This document shows positions 8,668 through 17,937 of a stretch of 64,000 nucleotides of DNA, one piece after another. A model generated the notes under the pieces. The model worked only from the letters and a program-made list of their open reading frames with translations, ran no database searches and had not been told where the DNA came from. Origin of the DNA: CADEED01 sp035502995 (GTDB taxonomy: Bacteria > Pseudomonadota > Gammaproteobacteria > Steroidobacterales > Steroidobacteraceae); assembly GCA_035502995.1 (NCBI GenBank), contig DATJTW010000006.1:35336-99335 (forward strand), written 5' to 3'. The number at the start of each line of letters is the position of its first letter. Within the stretch, counting starts at the first letter, position 1. The position numbers and the translations under genes are program-made.

Positions 8668-9940
8668 GCGCCGCGCCCGGCGGCTCGTTCAGCGTGTCGA
8701 GGAAGCGGCGGCGTTCCGCCGGCGTCATGTGCGGCCAGTCCACCTTGCCCGGATGCAGCGCGCGCAACGCGTCGTCGCGCACGCGTGCGACGGGACCGTC
8801 GATGCGCGGCGCATCCGCCGCGAACTTCGCCGTCGCCCCGGTCGCCAGCAGTTCGAGCGTGCCGCCGATCACGCGTTCGTCGAGCGGCATCTCGCTGTGG
8901 CCGCAGTCGATGTAGCTGTTGCGCGCGCCGTCGAGGCACGCCAGCGCCATCGGCACCGTGCCGTCGCCTTGCTGTCCGTAGGCGTATTCGAGCTCGCCGC
9001 CGGGCAGTGACACGCCGGTGGCGGTGAGGCGGTTGCAGCCGACGACGACGTCGAAGCGCGAATCCGCGCGGCCGAGCCGGTCGGCGAGCTGTGCGCTGGC
9101 GCGCAGCATCGCGGTGCGCGGACTGAAGCCGTCGCGCGGCCAGGCGCCGTCGTCGAAGAGATCGAGATCGCCGGCGCCCGGACCGTAGGGCAGCAGCTCG
9201 TGCAGGCCCGGGAAAGTCGAAAAGACCTCGCGCGCCAGGAATTCCGCGTCGTGGCGCAGATCGAGCTGCGCGATCTTGCGGACCACCGAATACGTGCCGC
9301 GCAGCGCCTGCACGGCGGCCATCGAGCCGGAGTTCGGCGTGCCCAACAACACGACGCGGCCCACGCGCTCGCCGGCGGCATGCGTGAGTGCCGCGCGCGC
9401 GACCAGGCCGCCCATGCTGTGCCCGACGATGGCGACGTCGCGCAGATCGTCGGCATCGAGACGCTCGGCCAGGCGCCGGCCCAGCGTCGCGAGCGATTGC
9501 CGCCAGTCGTAGTCGAGCAGCACCGCGTCGTAGCCGGCGACGCGCAGGCTCAGCGTGAGCTTGAGATACGAGTAGTTCATCGCGCCCAGCGCGACGACGC
9601 GCGAGCGATCGTCGAAGCGCAGTTCGGTGATGCGCCCGACCTGGATGTCGATGGGGTCGAGCCAGAGGATGTCGTTGGGTCTGCCGCCGCCGCGCACGAG
9701 CCCGAGCTGCGAACCCATGATGCCGGGCAGCACGTACACGCGGCGCGCGGCGGGGCCGGGCGGGTTGGCGAGCGCGGCGCGCGCCAGCGTGACCAACTGC
9801 GCGTGCAGCGCGGCGCCGAAGTATTCGACCAGCCCTTCGTTCGGCGTCGGCGCGGCCAGCAGGCCGATCAGCATCGGCTCGGGCAACGCCAGGCGGTCGT
9901 ACGGCGTGATGTGGTCGGAGAGGGCGCCCGGTTCTGTCAT
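8654..9940 (-). CDS. lipase/acyltransferase-like alpha/beta hydrolase (LCAT-like)
   Basis: The 428-residue protein contains VYVLPGIMGSQLGL, an LCAT/triacylglycerol-lipase-like oxyanion strand, and VAIVGHSMGGLVARAAL with nucleophile Ser175. LGTPNSGS follows, as in lecithin:cholesterol acyltransferase relatives, and GDGTVPMA and CGHSEMP lie where the Asp and His of the triad are expected. No clear signal peptide is present. Substrate unknown, probably a lipid ester. Its start codon lies inside a 17-base tandem repeat. Confidence 0.8.
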   Translation of the reverse strand: MTEPGALSDHITPYDRLALPEPMLIGLLAAPTPNEGLVEYFGAALHAQLVTLARAALANPPGPAARRVYVLPGIMGSQLGLVRGGGRPNDILWLDPIDIQVGRITELRFDDRSRVVALGAMNYSYLKLTLSLRVAGYDAVLLDYDWRQSLATLGRRLAERLDADDLRDVAIVGHSMGGLVARAALTHAAGERVGRVVLLGTPNSGSMAAVQALRGTYSVVRKIAQLDLRHDAEFLAREVFSTFPGLHELLPYGPGAGDLDLFDDGAWPRDGFSPRTAMLRASAQLADRLGRADSRFDVVVGCNRLTATGVSLPGGELEYAYGQQGDGTVPMALACLDGARNSYIDCGHSEMPLDERVIGGTLELLATGATAKFAADAPRIDGPVARVRDDALRALHPGKVDWPHMTPAERRRFLDTLNEPPGAALTAR

Positions 9941-9977
9941 GCGAAAACGCCAGTCATGCGAAAACGCCCGTCATGCC
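9936..9977. repeat. 17-base tandem repeat, 2.5 copies, at a gene junction
   Basis: GTCATGCGAAAACGCC(A/C) occurs at 9936-9952 and 9953-9969, with a third partial copy GTCATGCC at 9970-9977. On the minus strand each copy carries ATGAC, so the repeat includes both the stop region of the upstream hydrolase and the start codon of the lipase-like gene. Confidence 0.8.
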
Positions 9978-10870
9978 GCCAGCCCCAGTTTCGCATCGAG
10001 CCAGTCGAACGTCGGCCGCCACAGCGACTCCTGGAAACGCGACGCGAAGAAACCGCCGTGCCCGATTTTTCCGCCGGCCTCGCGCGGCGAATACCAGCGG
10101 ACGTCGAAGGCCACGTTCGGAAAGAACGGGCGCAACGCCTCCACCGTGCGCCGCGTGGCGATCGGGTCGTCCTCGAACGCCACGGACAACACCGGCGCGC
10201 GCAGCGTCGCGAACACGTTGTCGGATAGATAGGTGCGCAGGTCGGGGCCGAAGTGCTCCGGGCGCAGGCACCAGCGTTTCCACTCCTCGTACACGCCGCG
10301 CGGCAGCGGCAGGCCGCTCCAGCCGCCGCCGGTGGGCACGTAGCCCTTCAGCTTCAGCATCAGCGGACCGTGCACGCGCCAGAACCACCAGGCGAGATAT
10401 CGGAACGGCGCGTGCTCCCAGCGCCAGTAACCGACGGACGTGGCGATCTGCACGTGCGCGCGCGCCAGCGCGTGGTTCGTCAGCAGCCCGACCAGCTGGC
10501 CGCCGATGCTGTGTCCCAGCGTCGCGAGCGGCGCGTCGCCCGCGCGTCCGGCCGCGGTAGACAGGGCGGCACGCATGTCGAGCAGGCCCCAGTCGCTCAT
10601 CTTCGCGGTCTCGGTGGCGAGGTCCGCCGGTGCCGACCAGCCCATGCCGCGGTAGTCGTACACCAGCGCGTCGTAGCCGCGCGCGGCGGCATACGTGGCC
10701 AGCTTGAAATAGAACGTCTGCGGAAACCCCGTGCCGGCGCTGATGACGAGCGTGGCCCGGCGCCGTGGCGCCGCGAACCAGTGTCCCGCGAGCTCGCGCC
10801 CGTCCGCGCAACGGATCGAAACGGGCTCCGGCGCGATCTTCGCCGGCAGGTCGCGCAGCGCGGCGTTCAC
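9971..10870 (-). CDS. alpha/beta hydrolase
   Basis: The 299-residue protein has LVISAGTGFPQTFY, ALVYDYRGMGWSAP, and LATLGHSIGGQLVGL with nucleophile Ser121. SVAFEDDPIA and GGKIGHGGFF are candidates for the Asp and His regions. The GTG start at 10870 overlaps the oxyR stop (GTGA), so it is probably co-transcribed with oxyR. Linkage to oxyR suggests a stress-related esterase, but nothing in the sequence shows this directly. A longer upstream extension in the same frame is antisense noise, because it overlaps oxyR. Confidence 0.8.
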   Translation of the reverse strand: MNAALRDLPAKIAPEPVSIRCADGRELAGHWFAAPRRRATLVISAGTGFPQTFYFKLATYAAARGYDALVYDYRGMGWSAPADLATETAKMSDWGLLDMRAALSTAAGRAGDAPLATLGHSIGGQLVGLLTNHALARAHVQIATSVGYWRWEHAPFRYLAWWFWRVHGPLMLKLKGYVPTGGGWSGLPLPRGVYEEWKRWCLRPEHFGPDLRTYLSDNVFATLRAPVLSVAFEDDPIATRRTVEALRPFFPNVAFDVRWYSPREAGGKIGHGGFFASRFQESLWRPTFDWLDAKLGLAA

Positions 10871-11763
10871 AACGCGTTCGCCTCGATCTGCTTCGCCAGC
10901 GACAGGATGGCGTCGCGCCGCGCGCTGGTCTTGCGCCAGATCGCGCCGATCGTGCGCGTCGGCACCGGCTTCGCGAACGGGCGGATGGTGACGCCGCGTG
11001 CATTGCCGTAGGCGCCCCGGCCCGCGAGCTCCGGCAGCAACGTGATGCCGACGCCGGCCGCGACCATCTGCCGCAGCGTCTCGAGACTGGTCGCCCGGAA
11101 ATCCTGCTTCTCGTGGATCGGCGTGGTGGAGCAGACGTCGAGCGCCTGGTCGCGCAGGCAGTGGCCATCTTCGAGCAGCAGCAGCGTTTCGTTGCCCAGG
11201 TCCTCGATCTTGATGCTCGGCCGCGACGCGAGCCGGTGGCCGGCCGGCATCGCGACGGTGAACGGCTCCTTGTACAACACGTGCGAATCGAGCCCGTCCA
11301 TCGCCACGGGCAGCGCCAGGATGCCGACGTCGATCTCGCCCGAGTGCAGCTTCTCGAGCATCGGGCCCGTCTGGTACTCGTACAGCATCAGCTCGAGACG
11401 CGGCAGCTGCTTGCGCAGCTTGGTGGCGACGTTCGGCAACAGATAGGGCCCGATCGTCGGCAGCAGCGCGACCTTGATGCGGCCGGCGAGCGGATCGCTG
11501 TGGCCGCGGGCCAGCTCGATGATGTCGTCGCTGGCCTCGAGCACGCGGCGCGCGCGCTCGACGATCTCCTCGCCGGCGGCCGTCAGCGCGACGCGCTTCG
11601 GCGCGCGTTCTATGAGCTGCACGCCGAGATATTCCTCGAGCTTCTTCAACTGCGCCGACAGCGTCGGCTGGCTGACGAACGTGCGCTCGGCCGCGCGGCC
11701 GAAGTGGCGCGTGTCCGCAACGGCGACGAGATACCGCAAATCCTTCAGCTTGAGGTCGGCCAT
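10867..11763 (-). CDS. oxyR: hydrogen-peroxide-sensing LysR-type regulator OxyR
   Basis: The 298-residue protein has an N-terminal LysR helix-turn-helix (FGRAAERTFVSQPTLSAQLKKLEEYLG) and a regulatory domain containing LLLEDGHCLRDQALDVC. Cys202 and Cys211 are nine residues apart, as are the redox pair Cys199/Cys208 of Escherichia coli OxyR. It is divergent from ahpC, which it very likely controls through the box that overlaps its own start codon; this also implies autoregulation. Confidence 0.95.
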   Translation of the reverse strand: MADLKLKDLRYLVAVADTRHFGRAAERTFVSQPTLSAQLKKLEEYLGVQLIERAPKRVALTAAGEEIVERARRVLEASDDIIELARGHSDPLAGRIKVALLPTIGPYLLPNVATKLRKQLPRLELMLYEYQTGPMLEKLHSGEIDVGILALPVAMDGLDSHVLYKEPFTVAMPAGHRLASRPSIKIEDLGNETLLLLEDGHCLRDQALDVCSTTPIHEKQDFRATSLETLRQMVAAGVGITLLPELAGRGAYGNARGVTIRPFAKPVPTRTIGAIWRKTSARRDAILSLAKQIEANAL

Positions 11764-11798
11764 AGATGCTCTCTATCGAGTTTATCCAATCAATCGAT
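11762..11798. promoter_or_regulatory. OxyR-binding site
   Basis: The run ATAG-7-CTAT-7-ATCC-7-CGAT matches the known OxyR motif of four tetranucleotides (ATAG, CTAT, ATAG, CTAT) spaced by seven bases. The first two are exact and the last two each carry a mismatch. It sits in the oxyR-ahpC divergent intergenic region and touches the oxyR start codon. Confidence 0.85.
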
Positions 11799-11869
11799 TG
11801 GCCGGAATGGGGGTTCGCCCTGAGAATGCGCGCCAACCCCGACGAAACCAGTTTCACACAGGAGTTCAC

Positions 11870-12409
11870 ATGCTCGGTATCGGTCAGAAGTTTCCCGCTT
11901 ATTCGCTCACCGGCGTCGTCTCGAACGATGCCGCCAAGGCTTTCACGCCCGTCGACCAGGACACGTACAAGGGCAAGTGGCGCGTCGTGTTCTTCTGGCC
12001 GAAGGACTTCACCTTCGTGTGCCCGACCGAGATCGCGGCGTTCGGCAAGATCGACAAGGAGTTCAAGGCGCGCGACGCGCAGGTGCTCGGCGTCTCGACC
12101 GACAACGAATACGTCCACCTGGCGTGGCGCACGGCGAAGGACGAGCTGAAGAACCTGCCGTTCCCGATGCTCTCGGACATCAAGCGCGAGCTGACCACCG
12201 AGCTCGGCATCCTCGACAAGGACGCGGGCGTCGCGCAGCGCGCCACGTACATCGTGGACCCGGAAGGCGTGATCCGCTTCGTGTACGTCACCGATCTCTC
12301 GGTCGGCCGCAACCCGGAAGAAGTGCTGCGCGTGCTCGACGCGCTGCAGACGGACGAGCTCTGCCCGTGCAACTGGAAGAAGGGCGAAGACACCCTGAAG
12401 GCCGCCTGA
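11870..12409 (+). CDS. ahpC: alkyl hydroperoxide reductase / peroxiredoxin AhpC
   Basis: This 179-residue 2-Cys peroxiredoxin reduces hydroperoxides in the cytoplasm. Peroxidatic Cys51 lies in TFVCPTE, and Cys165 and Cys167 lie in LCPCNWKKGE. The three-Cys tail is the form that pairs with AhpD rather than AhpF. GGAG at 11861-11864 is a good ribosome site for ATG 11870. The OxyR box is about 70 bases upstream. An in-frame upstream extension contains no conserved sequence. Confidence 0.95.
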   Translation: MLGIGQKFPAYSLTGVVSNDAAKAFTPVDQDTYKGKWRVVFFWPKDFTFVCPTEIAAFGKIDKEFKARDAQVLGVSTDNEYVHLAWRTAKDELKNLPFPMLSDIKRELTTELGILDKDAGVAQRATYIVDPEGVIRFVYVTDLSVGRNPEEVLRVLDALQTDELCPCNWKKGEDTLKAA

Positions 12410-12436
12410 TCACGTTGATTAGTTAGGAGACACCAG

Positions 12437-13006
12437 ATGACCCTGGAGCAAATCCGCGACTCGATCCCCGACTACGCGCGCGACCTCAAGTTGAACCTCG
12501 GCTCCGTGCTGACGACGACGGGTGCGCCGGGCCTGAACGAGAAGCAGGTCTGGTCCATCGCGCTGGCCTCCGCCATCGCGGCCCGGAACACGGCCTTCGC
12601 CCGCGCCATCGAGGCGCTGGCGAAGGCCCACCTGCCCGACGTCGAAGTGGAAGGCTCGAAGGCCGCCGCGGCCATCATGGGCATGAACAACATCTATTAC
12701 CGTTTCCTGCACCTCGTGGAGGACAACGAGTACCAGACCATGCCCGCGCGGCTGCGCATGAACGTCATCGCCAACCACGGCATCGACAAGCTCGACTTCG
12801 AGCTGATCTCGCTGGCCGTGTCGGCGGTGAACGGTTGCGGCCTGTGCGTGACCTCGCACGAGAAGAAGCTGCGTCAGCACGAAGTCTCGCGCGAGGCCAT
12901 CCAGAGCGCGGTGCGCATCGCGGCGACCATCCACGCGGTGGCGGGTGTGCTCGAGTTCGAGCAGAGCCCGCCGGCGACGACGTCCGCGACGGACCTGGCT
13001 GCATAG
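12437..13006 (+). CDS. ahpD: alkylhydroperoxidase AhpD
   Basis: The 189-residue carboxymuconolactone-decarboxylase-fold protein has the redox motif NGCGLCVTSHE: Cys134, Cys137 and His141. AhpD re-reduces AhpC using a lipoyl-protein electron source. It lies 27 bases after ahpC with a GGAGA ribosome site, so both form one OxyR-controlled unit closed by the hairpin at 13047. Confidence 0.95.
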   Translation: MTLEQIRDSIPDYARDLKLNLGSVLTTTGAPGLNEKQVWSIALASAIAARNTAFARAIEALAKAHLPDVEVEGSKAAAAIMGMNNIYYRFLHLVEDNEYQTMPARLRMNVIANHGIDKLDFELISLAVSAVNGCGLCVTSHEKKLRQHEVSREAIQSAVRIAATIHAVAGVLEFEQSPPATTSATDLAA

Positions 13007-13046
13007 GTCGACGATCGGCCTCACCCCCTCCCTCGGGGTCGATCGA

Positions 13047-13074
13047 AAGGCGCCCGGATCCCGGGCGCCTTTTT
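13047..13074 (+). terminator. intrinsic terminator after ahpD
   Basis: AAGGCGCCCGG (13047-13057) pairs perfectly with CCGGGCGCCTT (13061-13071) across a three-base loop and runs into a T-stretch. Confidence 0.9.
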
Positions 13075-13129
13075 CTTTGGCGATGACGTCCGATCGTGGT
13101 GGATCGCGGAACCGGGATATCTTCCGGAC

Positions 13130-13543
13130 ATGGGTCCGCGAATCCATTCCGCCGGCGTGGTCGTCGTGCGTCGCGTCGACGATGACTGGCGCGTGCTGCT
13201 GCTGCGCGTCTACGACTACTGGGACTGCCCGAAGGGCGAAGTGGCGGCGGGTGAGGACCAGCTCGCCACGGCGCGGCGCGAAGTACGCGAAGAAACCGGC
13301 ATCGACGATCTCGACTTCCGCTGGGGCACGGAATTCACCGAGACCGCGCCGTATTCGAAGAACAAGGTGGCGCGCTACTATCTCGCGGCCACGGCAACCG
13401 CCCGCGTCGAACTACCCGTGAACCCCGGGCTGGGCGCGCCCGAGCACCACGAGTTCCGCTGGTTGCGATTCTCCGAGGCGAAGACGCTCGCCGTGCCGCG
13501 CATCGCCGCCGTCCTCGACTGGGCCGCCGCCCGCTTGGATTGA
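13130..13543 (+). CDS. Nudix hydrolase
   Basis: The 137-residue protein contains a full Nudix box: GEVAAGEDQLATARREVREETGID, where REVREET supplies the metal-binding glutamates. The opening SAGVVVVRRVDDDWRVLLL and the small size resemble bis(5'-nucleosyl)-tetraphosphatase-type members. It is predicted to hydrolyse a nucleoside diphosphate linked to another moiety; the actual substrate is not evident. It stands alone between the ahpD terminator and the CHAT gene. Confidence 0.88.
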   Translation: MGPRIHSAGVVVVRRVDDDWRVLLLRVYDYWDCPKGEVAAGEDQLATARREVREETGIDDLDFRWGTEFTETAPYSKNKVARYYLAATATARVELPVNPGLGAPEHHEFRWLRFSEAKTLAVPRIAAVLDWAAARLD

Positions 13544-13600
13544 GACCGCCGCGAAGATCCGCCCGTTGACGCCCCCGCGGTGGTTAGGCAGCCTGCCCGC

Positions 13601-16600
13601 ATGTGCCGCGCCCGCCTCCTCGGTCCCGTCCTGCTGCTCACGGCCTCGCTGCCGCTGCTCGGCGCCGAGCCCTGCGTGCCGCGCGGCAAAACGCTGGCGA
13701 CGCTGGAGTTCGCGGTCGATCGCGCGAGCCGCGTCGAGCGCGTGCTGTCCATCCCGGCCGGCGCGCGAGTGCTCGTCGAAGTCTCCGAGTCCGGCAACAA
13801 CCTGCGCGTCGAGCTGGTGGACGGCGGCCCGCCGCGTCTCGCGGACGATGCACTGCGGCGCTGGGCGCCGCAGCGCCTGCTGATCGCGCCGGGCGCGAGA
13901 CGCGCCGTCACGCTCGCAGTCATCGGGCAGGAGCGCACGCCGGGGCGCGCCGCCGTGCGCGCCTTTGCGCTGGCGCACGACGAAGACCGGCGTTGCATCG
14001 ACTACTGGGAAAAGGCAGCCGCCGCCGATGCCGACTTCTCGCGCGGCGAGCTGCTCAGCGAAGCCAAGATTCCCGGCGAGCCGGGCAGCGTCGATCGCGC
14101 TTACGCAGCGGCCGTCGCCGGCTACGCGCGCGCGGCCGACGCCGCGCGTCCACTCGGCGGACTGCTCGCCGCGCAGGCGCGGCTCACGCAGGCGGCGGCG
14201 GAGATCATCGGCGTCGGCGCGTGGGACGAGGCGGCCGCGTCCGCGCTCGATGCGGAGCAGCGTTTCACGGCGCTCGGCCACGACTATGGCCGCGACCGCG
14301 CGCGGTTCTTCTGGGCCCGCACGCAGATCTACCTGGCCCGCCGCGCCACCGGCCGTGCCGAACAGGAGCGCCAGCTCGAAGTCGCGCACGACACCTTCAT
14401 CGCGGTCTCGGACAGCCATCGCCGGCGCGGGGAAGCCTACGACGCCGCCTTCGCGTTGACCTGGGCCGGTTTCGCCCACGGCCGCGCCGACCGGTATCCC
14501 GAGAGCATCGCCGACTACCAGCGGGCGCTCGAGGCGTTCGCGTCGCTCGACGAGCCGGCGCGCAAGGTGCAACTGCGGCAGAACATCGCGAATGCGCAGT
14601 TCGAGATCGGCCGCTTCAACGAGGCGCTGGCGAACTACTCGGCGGCACTGCAGGCCGCGGACCCGGAAGAGGAAGTGGAGATCTACCAGGCCATCGTCGC
14701 CAACGTCGCGTTCACCGAGTACCGCCTCGGCAAACACGACGCCGCGCTCGGGCACTACTCCCAGGCGCTGGACCTCGCGCGACGCATGCAGAGCCGGGAC
14801 AACGAGAGTCGGGCGCTGCACGGGCTCGGTGTCACGTATCAGGCGGTGGGCAACCTCCGCGAGGCGACCAACTACCTGGAACGCGCGCTCGCGCTGCGGC
14901 GGGCCGAGCCGGACACGGCGGCGCAGAGTGCGACGCTGCGCGCGCTGGCCGACGTCGCGCGCGATGCCGGCCGCCTGCGCGAAGCGCTCGCGCGGCACCA
15001 GGAGGCGCTGGGCGTCGGCGTCCAGAGCCCGCTGCAGGCGGCGCGCATCCGCCTCGAGATCGCCCGCGACCAGGCCGATCTCGGCGACTACGCCGCGGCG
15101 GAGACGCTGCTCGCCGAACTGCTCGGCACCGGTTCGGACGACCCGATCGTGCGCGCCGGCGCCGAGGCCGTCGCGGCGCGTGTCTCGCTCGCGCAGGGGC
15201 GGCTCGAGGCGGCCGCGCGGGATGCGCAGTCATCGACCAACTACTTCGCGGCGCAGCAGCTGCTGCAGGGCGAGTTCGGCGGCCTGATGCTCCAGGCGCG
15301 CATCGCCTGTGCGCGCGGCGACCGCGCCACCGCGCTCGAGTTCTCCGGGCAGGCGATGCGCCGCGCGGAAGCCATCCGCATCTCGAGCAACAATCCGGCA
15401 CTGCGCGCGTCGCTGTGGCGGCCGCTGCGCCCGGCCTTCGATTTCTCCATCGGCGTGCTCGCGGGCAGCACGCCGTGCGGTCGCGGCGCGCCCGACCCCG
15501 AAGCCGCGCTCGCGATCGCCGAGGCATCGCGCAACCGCGCGCTCGATGATTTCCGCCGCCGCCTGCCGCCGGCTTCGGCGCGCGCCGATACGCGCCGCCG
15601 CGAGCTGTTCGAGAAACTCGCGGAGCGGCGCGCGCAGATCGAGGCGCTGGCCGACCGCGTCGCCGCCGACGATCCGCGCCTGCGGCTGGTTCGCGAGGAC
15701 ATCTCGACGCTGACGCGCGACATCGACCTGGCCGGCGGCGATGGCGCGCTGCCACGCGTCGACACCGCGGACCTGCAACGCACGTTGCGCGGTGACCGCC
15801 GCGAGATGCCGGCCGACTCGGCGGCCATCGAATACTGGCTGGGCGAGGAACGCACGTTCGCGTGGGTCATCACGCGACACCGCGTGCGGTTCTTCGATCT
15901 CGGCCCGACGCCCGCGATCGATTCCGCCGCGCGCGCGTTGCACGCGGCGTCCAGCGCGTGGACACAGGTCGCGTTGCCGGAACGGCTGCAGCGCGCGCGG
16001 GCGCTGAACGCGCTGATCCTCGCGCCGCTGCAACGCGACCTCGCCCACGCGCGTACCCTGTATTTCATCCCCGACGGCGCGCTGCACACCGTGCCGTTCG
16101 CCGCGCTGGCCTCGGGCACCGACGCGGCGCCGCGCTTCCTGATCGACACGCACGACGTCGCCGTGTCCCCGATGCTGCGCGCCCTGAGCGGCCCGCCGGC
16201 GCGCGCGACCGTCGCCGGTCCGGCGCTGGTCGTCGCCGACCCGGTCTACAGCCGGCAGGATTCGCGTTTCGCGGACCGCCGCACCGGTCCCGCCTTCGTG
16301 GAGTCTCCGACCGTCGCCGACCGCACGCTGCGCGGTGCGCATTCCTGGAAACGCCTCTCCGCCTCGGGGCGAGAGGCCGCGGACATCGCGCGGTTGCTCG
16401 GCGCGGACTCCGTCGAACTGCTGTCCGGCTTCGACGCCAGCCGCGTCAACGTGCTCAATCGCGGCCTCGGCAAGTACCGGATCATCCACTTCGCGGCGCA
16501 CGCGGTCGCCGACACGGAGGCGCCGCAACTGTCGGCGCTGATCCTCAGCACCGTCGGCGCGGACGGCCAGCCGCGCGTCGGCGAGCTGTTCGCGGGCGAC

Positions 16601-16921
16601 CTGCTGAGCGAGCGACTGAACGCGGAGCTGGTGGTGCTGAGCGGCTGCGACACCGCGCTGGGGCAGACCTCCGCCGGCGAAGGATTGCTCGGCCTGCGCT
16701 ATGCGGCGCACGCCGCCGGCGCGGACAGTGTCGTGGCGTCGCTGTGGCCCGTCATGGATGCGGCCGGCGCGCAGCTGATGCGCGACCTCTACACGGGGAT
16801 CGTGCGCGAGCGCCTGTCCACCGTCGCGGCGTTGTCGCGTGCCATGCGCGACGCGCGCCGCCAGTGGGCCGACCCGGCGTTGTGGGGCGCGTTCGACGTG
16901 TCGAGCGGCCCGGGTAGTTAG
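13601..16921 (+). CDS. exported TPR-CHAT domain protein (caspase-like)
   Basis: The product of about 1106 residues begins with a signal peptide (MCRARLLGPVLLLTASLPLLGAEP) when ATG 13601 is used; an upstream GTG at 13580 would add seven residues. An N-terminal beta domain is followed by tetratricopeptide repeats (ALANYSAALQAADPEEEVEIYQ, ALGHYSQALDLARR, ATNYLERALALRR). The C-terminal third is a CHAT domain with IIHFAAHAVAD (His967) and VVLSGCDTALG (Cys1016), the expected His/Cys dyad of a separase/caspase-like protease. CHAT proteins are best known from the cytoplasm, so the export signal is notable. A distant paralogue lies at 58987. Target unknown. Confidence 0.9.
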   Translation: MCRARLLGPVLLLTASLPLLGAEPCVPRGKTLATLEFAVDRASRVERVLSIPAGARVLVEVSESGNNLRVELVDGGPPRLADDALRRWAPQRLLIAPGARRAVTLAVIGQERTPGRAAVRAFALAHDEDRRCIDYWEKAAAADADFSRGELLSEAKIPGEPGSVDRAYAAAVAGYARAADAARPLGGLLAAQARLTQAAAEIIGVGAWDEAAASALDAEQRFTALGHDYGRDRARFFWARTQIYLARRATGRAEQERQLEVAHDTFIAVSDSHRRRGEAYDAAFALTWAGFAHGRADRYPESIADYQRALEAFASLDEPARKVQLRQNIANAQFEIGRFNEALANYSAALQAADPEEEVEIYQAIVANVAFTEYRLGKHDAALGHYSQALDLARRMQSRDNESRALHGLGVTYQAVGNLREATNYLERALALRRAEPDTAAQSATLRALADVARDAGRLREALARHQEALGVGVQSPLQAARIRLEIARDQADLGDYAAAETLLAELLGTGSDDPIVRAGAEAVAARVSLAQGRLEAAARDAQSSTNYFAAQQLLQGEFGGLMLQARIACARGDRATALEFSGQAMRRAEAIRISSNNPALRASLWRPLRPAFDFSIGVLAGSTPCGRGAPDPEAALAIAEASRNRALDDFRRRLPPASARADTRRRELFEKLAERRAQIEALADRVAADDPRLRLVREDISTLTRDIDLAGGDGALPRVDTADLQRTLRGDRREMPADSAAIEYWLGEERTFAWVITRHRVRFFDLGPTPAIDSAARALHAASSAWTQVALPERLQRARALNALILAPLQRDLAHARTLYFIPDGALHTVPFAALASGTDAAPRFLIDTHDVAVSPMLRALSGPPARATVAGPALVVADPVYSRQDSRFADRRTGPAFVESPTVADRTLRGAHSWKRLSASGREAADIARLLGADSVELLSGFDASRVNVLNRGLGKYRIIHFAAHAVADTEAPQLSALILSTVGADGQPRVGELFAGDLLSERLNAELVVLSGCDTALGQTSAGEGLLGLRYAAHAAGADSVVASLWPVMDAAGAQLMRDLYTGIVRERLSTVAALSRAMRDARRQWADPALWGAFDVSSGPGS

Positions 16922-16946
16922 TCGGGCGGCCGGCCGGAAGGCCGGG

Positions 16947-17933
16947 TCAGACGACGCGGCCGCGCCGTCCGCCCTGCAGGAAATCCTCGACGTTCAGCGC
17001 CAGTTCGTCCACGCCACGCTGCCGCGCCTCGAACGCCGCCCAGGCGATGTGCGGCGTCACGATGAGATTCGGGATCCCGGGCTCGAACAGCGGGCTGCCA
17101 TTCACTGGCGGCTCCTCCGGCAACACGTCGATCGCCGCTCCACCGAGATCGCCGCCCTTCAGCGCGTCGACCAGCGCCGGCAGATCCACCAGCGCGCCGC
17201 GCGCGGTGTTGATGAGCAGGGCATCGGGTTTCATCATCGCCAGCTCGTGCCGCCCGATCATCCCGCGCGTCGCCGGCGTCAGCGGGCAATGCAGCGACAA
17301 CACGTCGGCGCTGCGCAGCACCTCGTCGAGCGTCGCGCGCACGGGCCCGATCGACGTCATCGAATCCGGCTCGCGACCCGGCGGCGTGCCCGGCCGTTCG
17401 GCCACCAGCACGCGCATGCCCAGCGCATCGCGGCACGCCTTCGCCACCGCGCGGCCCAGCGTGCCGTGCCCGACGATGCCGAGCACCTTGCCGCTCAACT
17501 CGCGGATCGGCGACCCCGGCACGGAGAACTGCTCGCAACCCGCCCAGGTGCCGTCGACCGCCGCGTCGTGGTATTCGCGCAGCCGGTGCGTCAGCGCGAG
17601 GATCGAGCCGAGCACGTGCTGGACCACGGACACCGTGCAGTAGTTGGTGATGTTGCACACCGCGATCCCGAGCTCCTTCGCGGCCTCGAGATCGACGTTG
17701 TTTGTGCCGGTCGCCGTCAGCCCGATGAACTTGAGCCCCGGCACGGCCTGCATGCGCGCGCGCGTGATCTGCTGCTTGTTCGTCAGGATGAATTCGCAGC
17801 CGGCGATGCGCTCGTCGATCTGCGCCTCGGTCGAGGTCTGGAACAGCTCGATGCCGGGCAATACGCGTTCGAGGTTCGCGGTGTCGAGATCGTCGTGGCT
17901 GACGGTGCCGAAATCCAGGAATACCGCTTTCAC
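16947..17933 (-). CDS. D-2-hydroxyacid dehydrogenase (glycerate/hydroxypyruvate-type)
   Basis: The 328-residue protein has the NAD-binding GIVGHGTLGRAV, and the family's catalytic positions: Arg in NTARGALVD, Glu in VLPEEPP and His in VTPHIAWA. TNVDLEAAKELGIAVCNITNY is typical of the family. It should interconvert a 2-hydroxyacid and a 2-oxoacid; hydroxypyruvate/glycerate is the most likely pair. The GTG start at 17933 lies just after the RND gene stop, so it is the last gene of the efflux operon. Confidence 0.9.
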   Translation of the reverse strand: MKAVFLDFGTVSHDDLDTANLERVLPGIELFQTSTEAQIDERIAGCEFILTNKQQITRARMQAVPGLKFIGLTATGTNNVDLEAAKELGIAVCNITNYCTVSVVQHVLGSILALTHRLREYHDAAVDGTWAGCEQFSVPGSPIRELSGKVLGIVGHGTLGRAVAKACRDALGMRVLVAERPGTPPGREPDSMTSIGPVRATLDEVLRSADVLSLHCPLTPATRGMIGRHELAMMKPDALLINTARGALVDLPALVDALKGGDLGGAAIDVLPEEPPVNGSPLFEPGIPNLIVTPHIAWAAFEARQRGVDELALNVEDFLQGGRRGRVV

Positions 17934-17937
17934 CTAA

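Noticed and set aside
9971..12118. A long minus-strand frame suggesting an N-terminally extended hydrolase
   Set aside because: The extension lies out of frame across oxyR and ahpC; the GTG at 10870, overlapping the oxyR stop, is the natural start.
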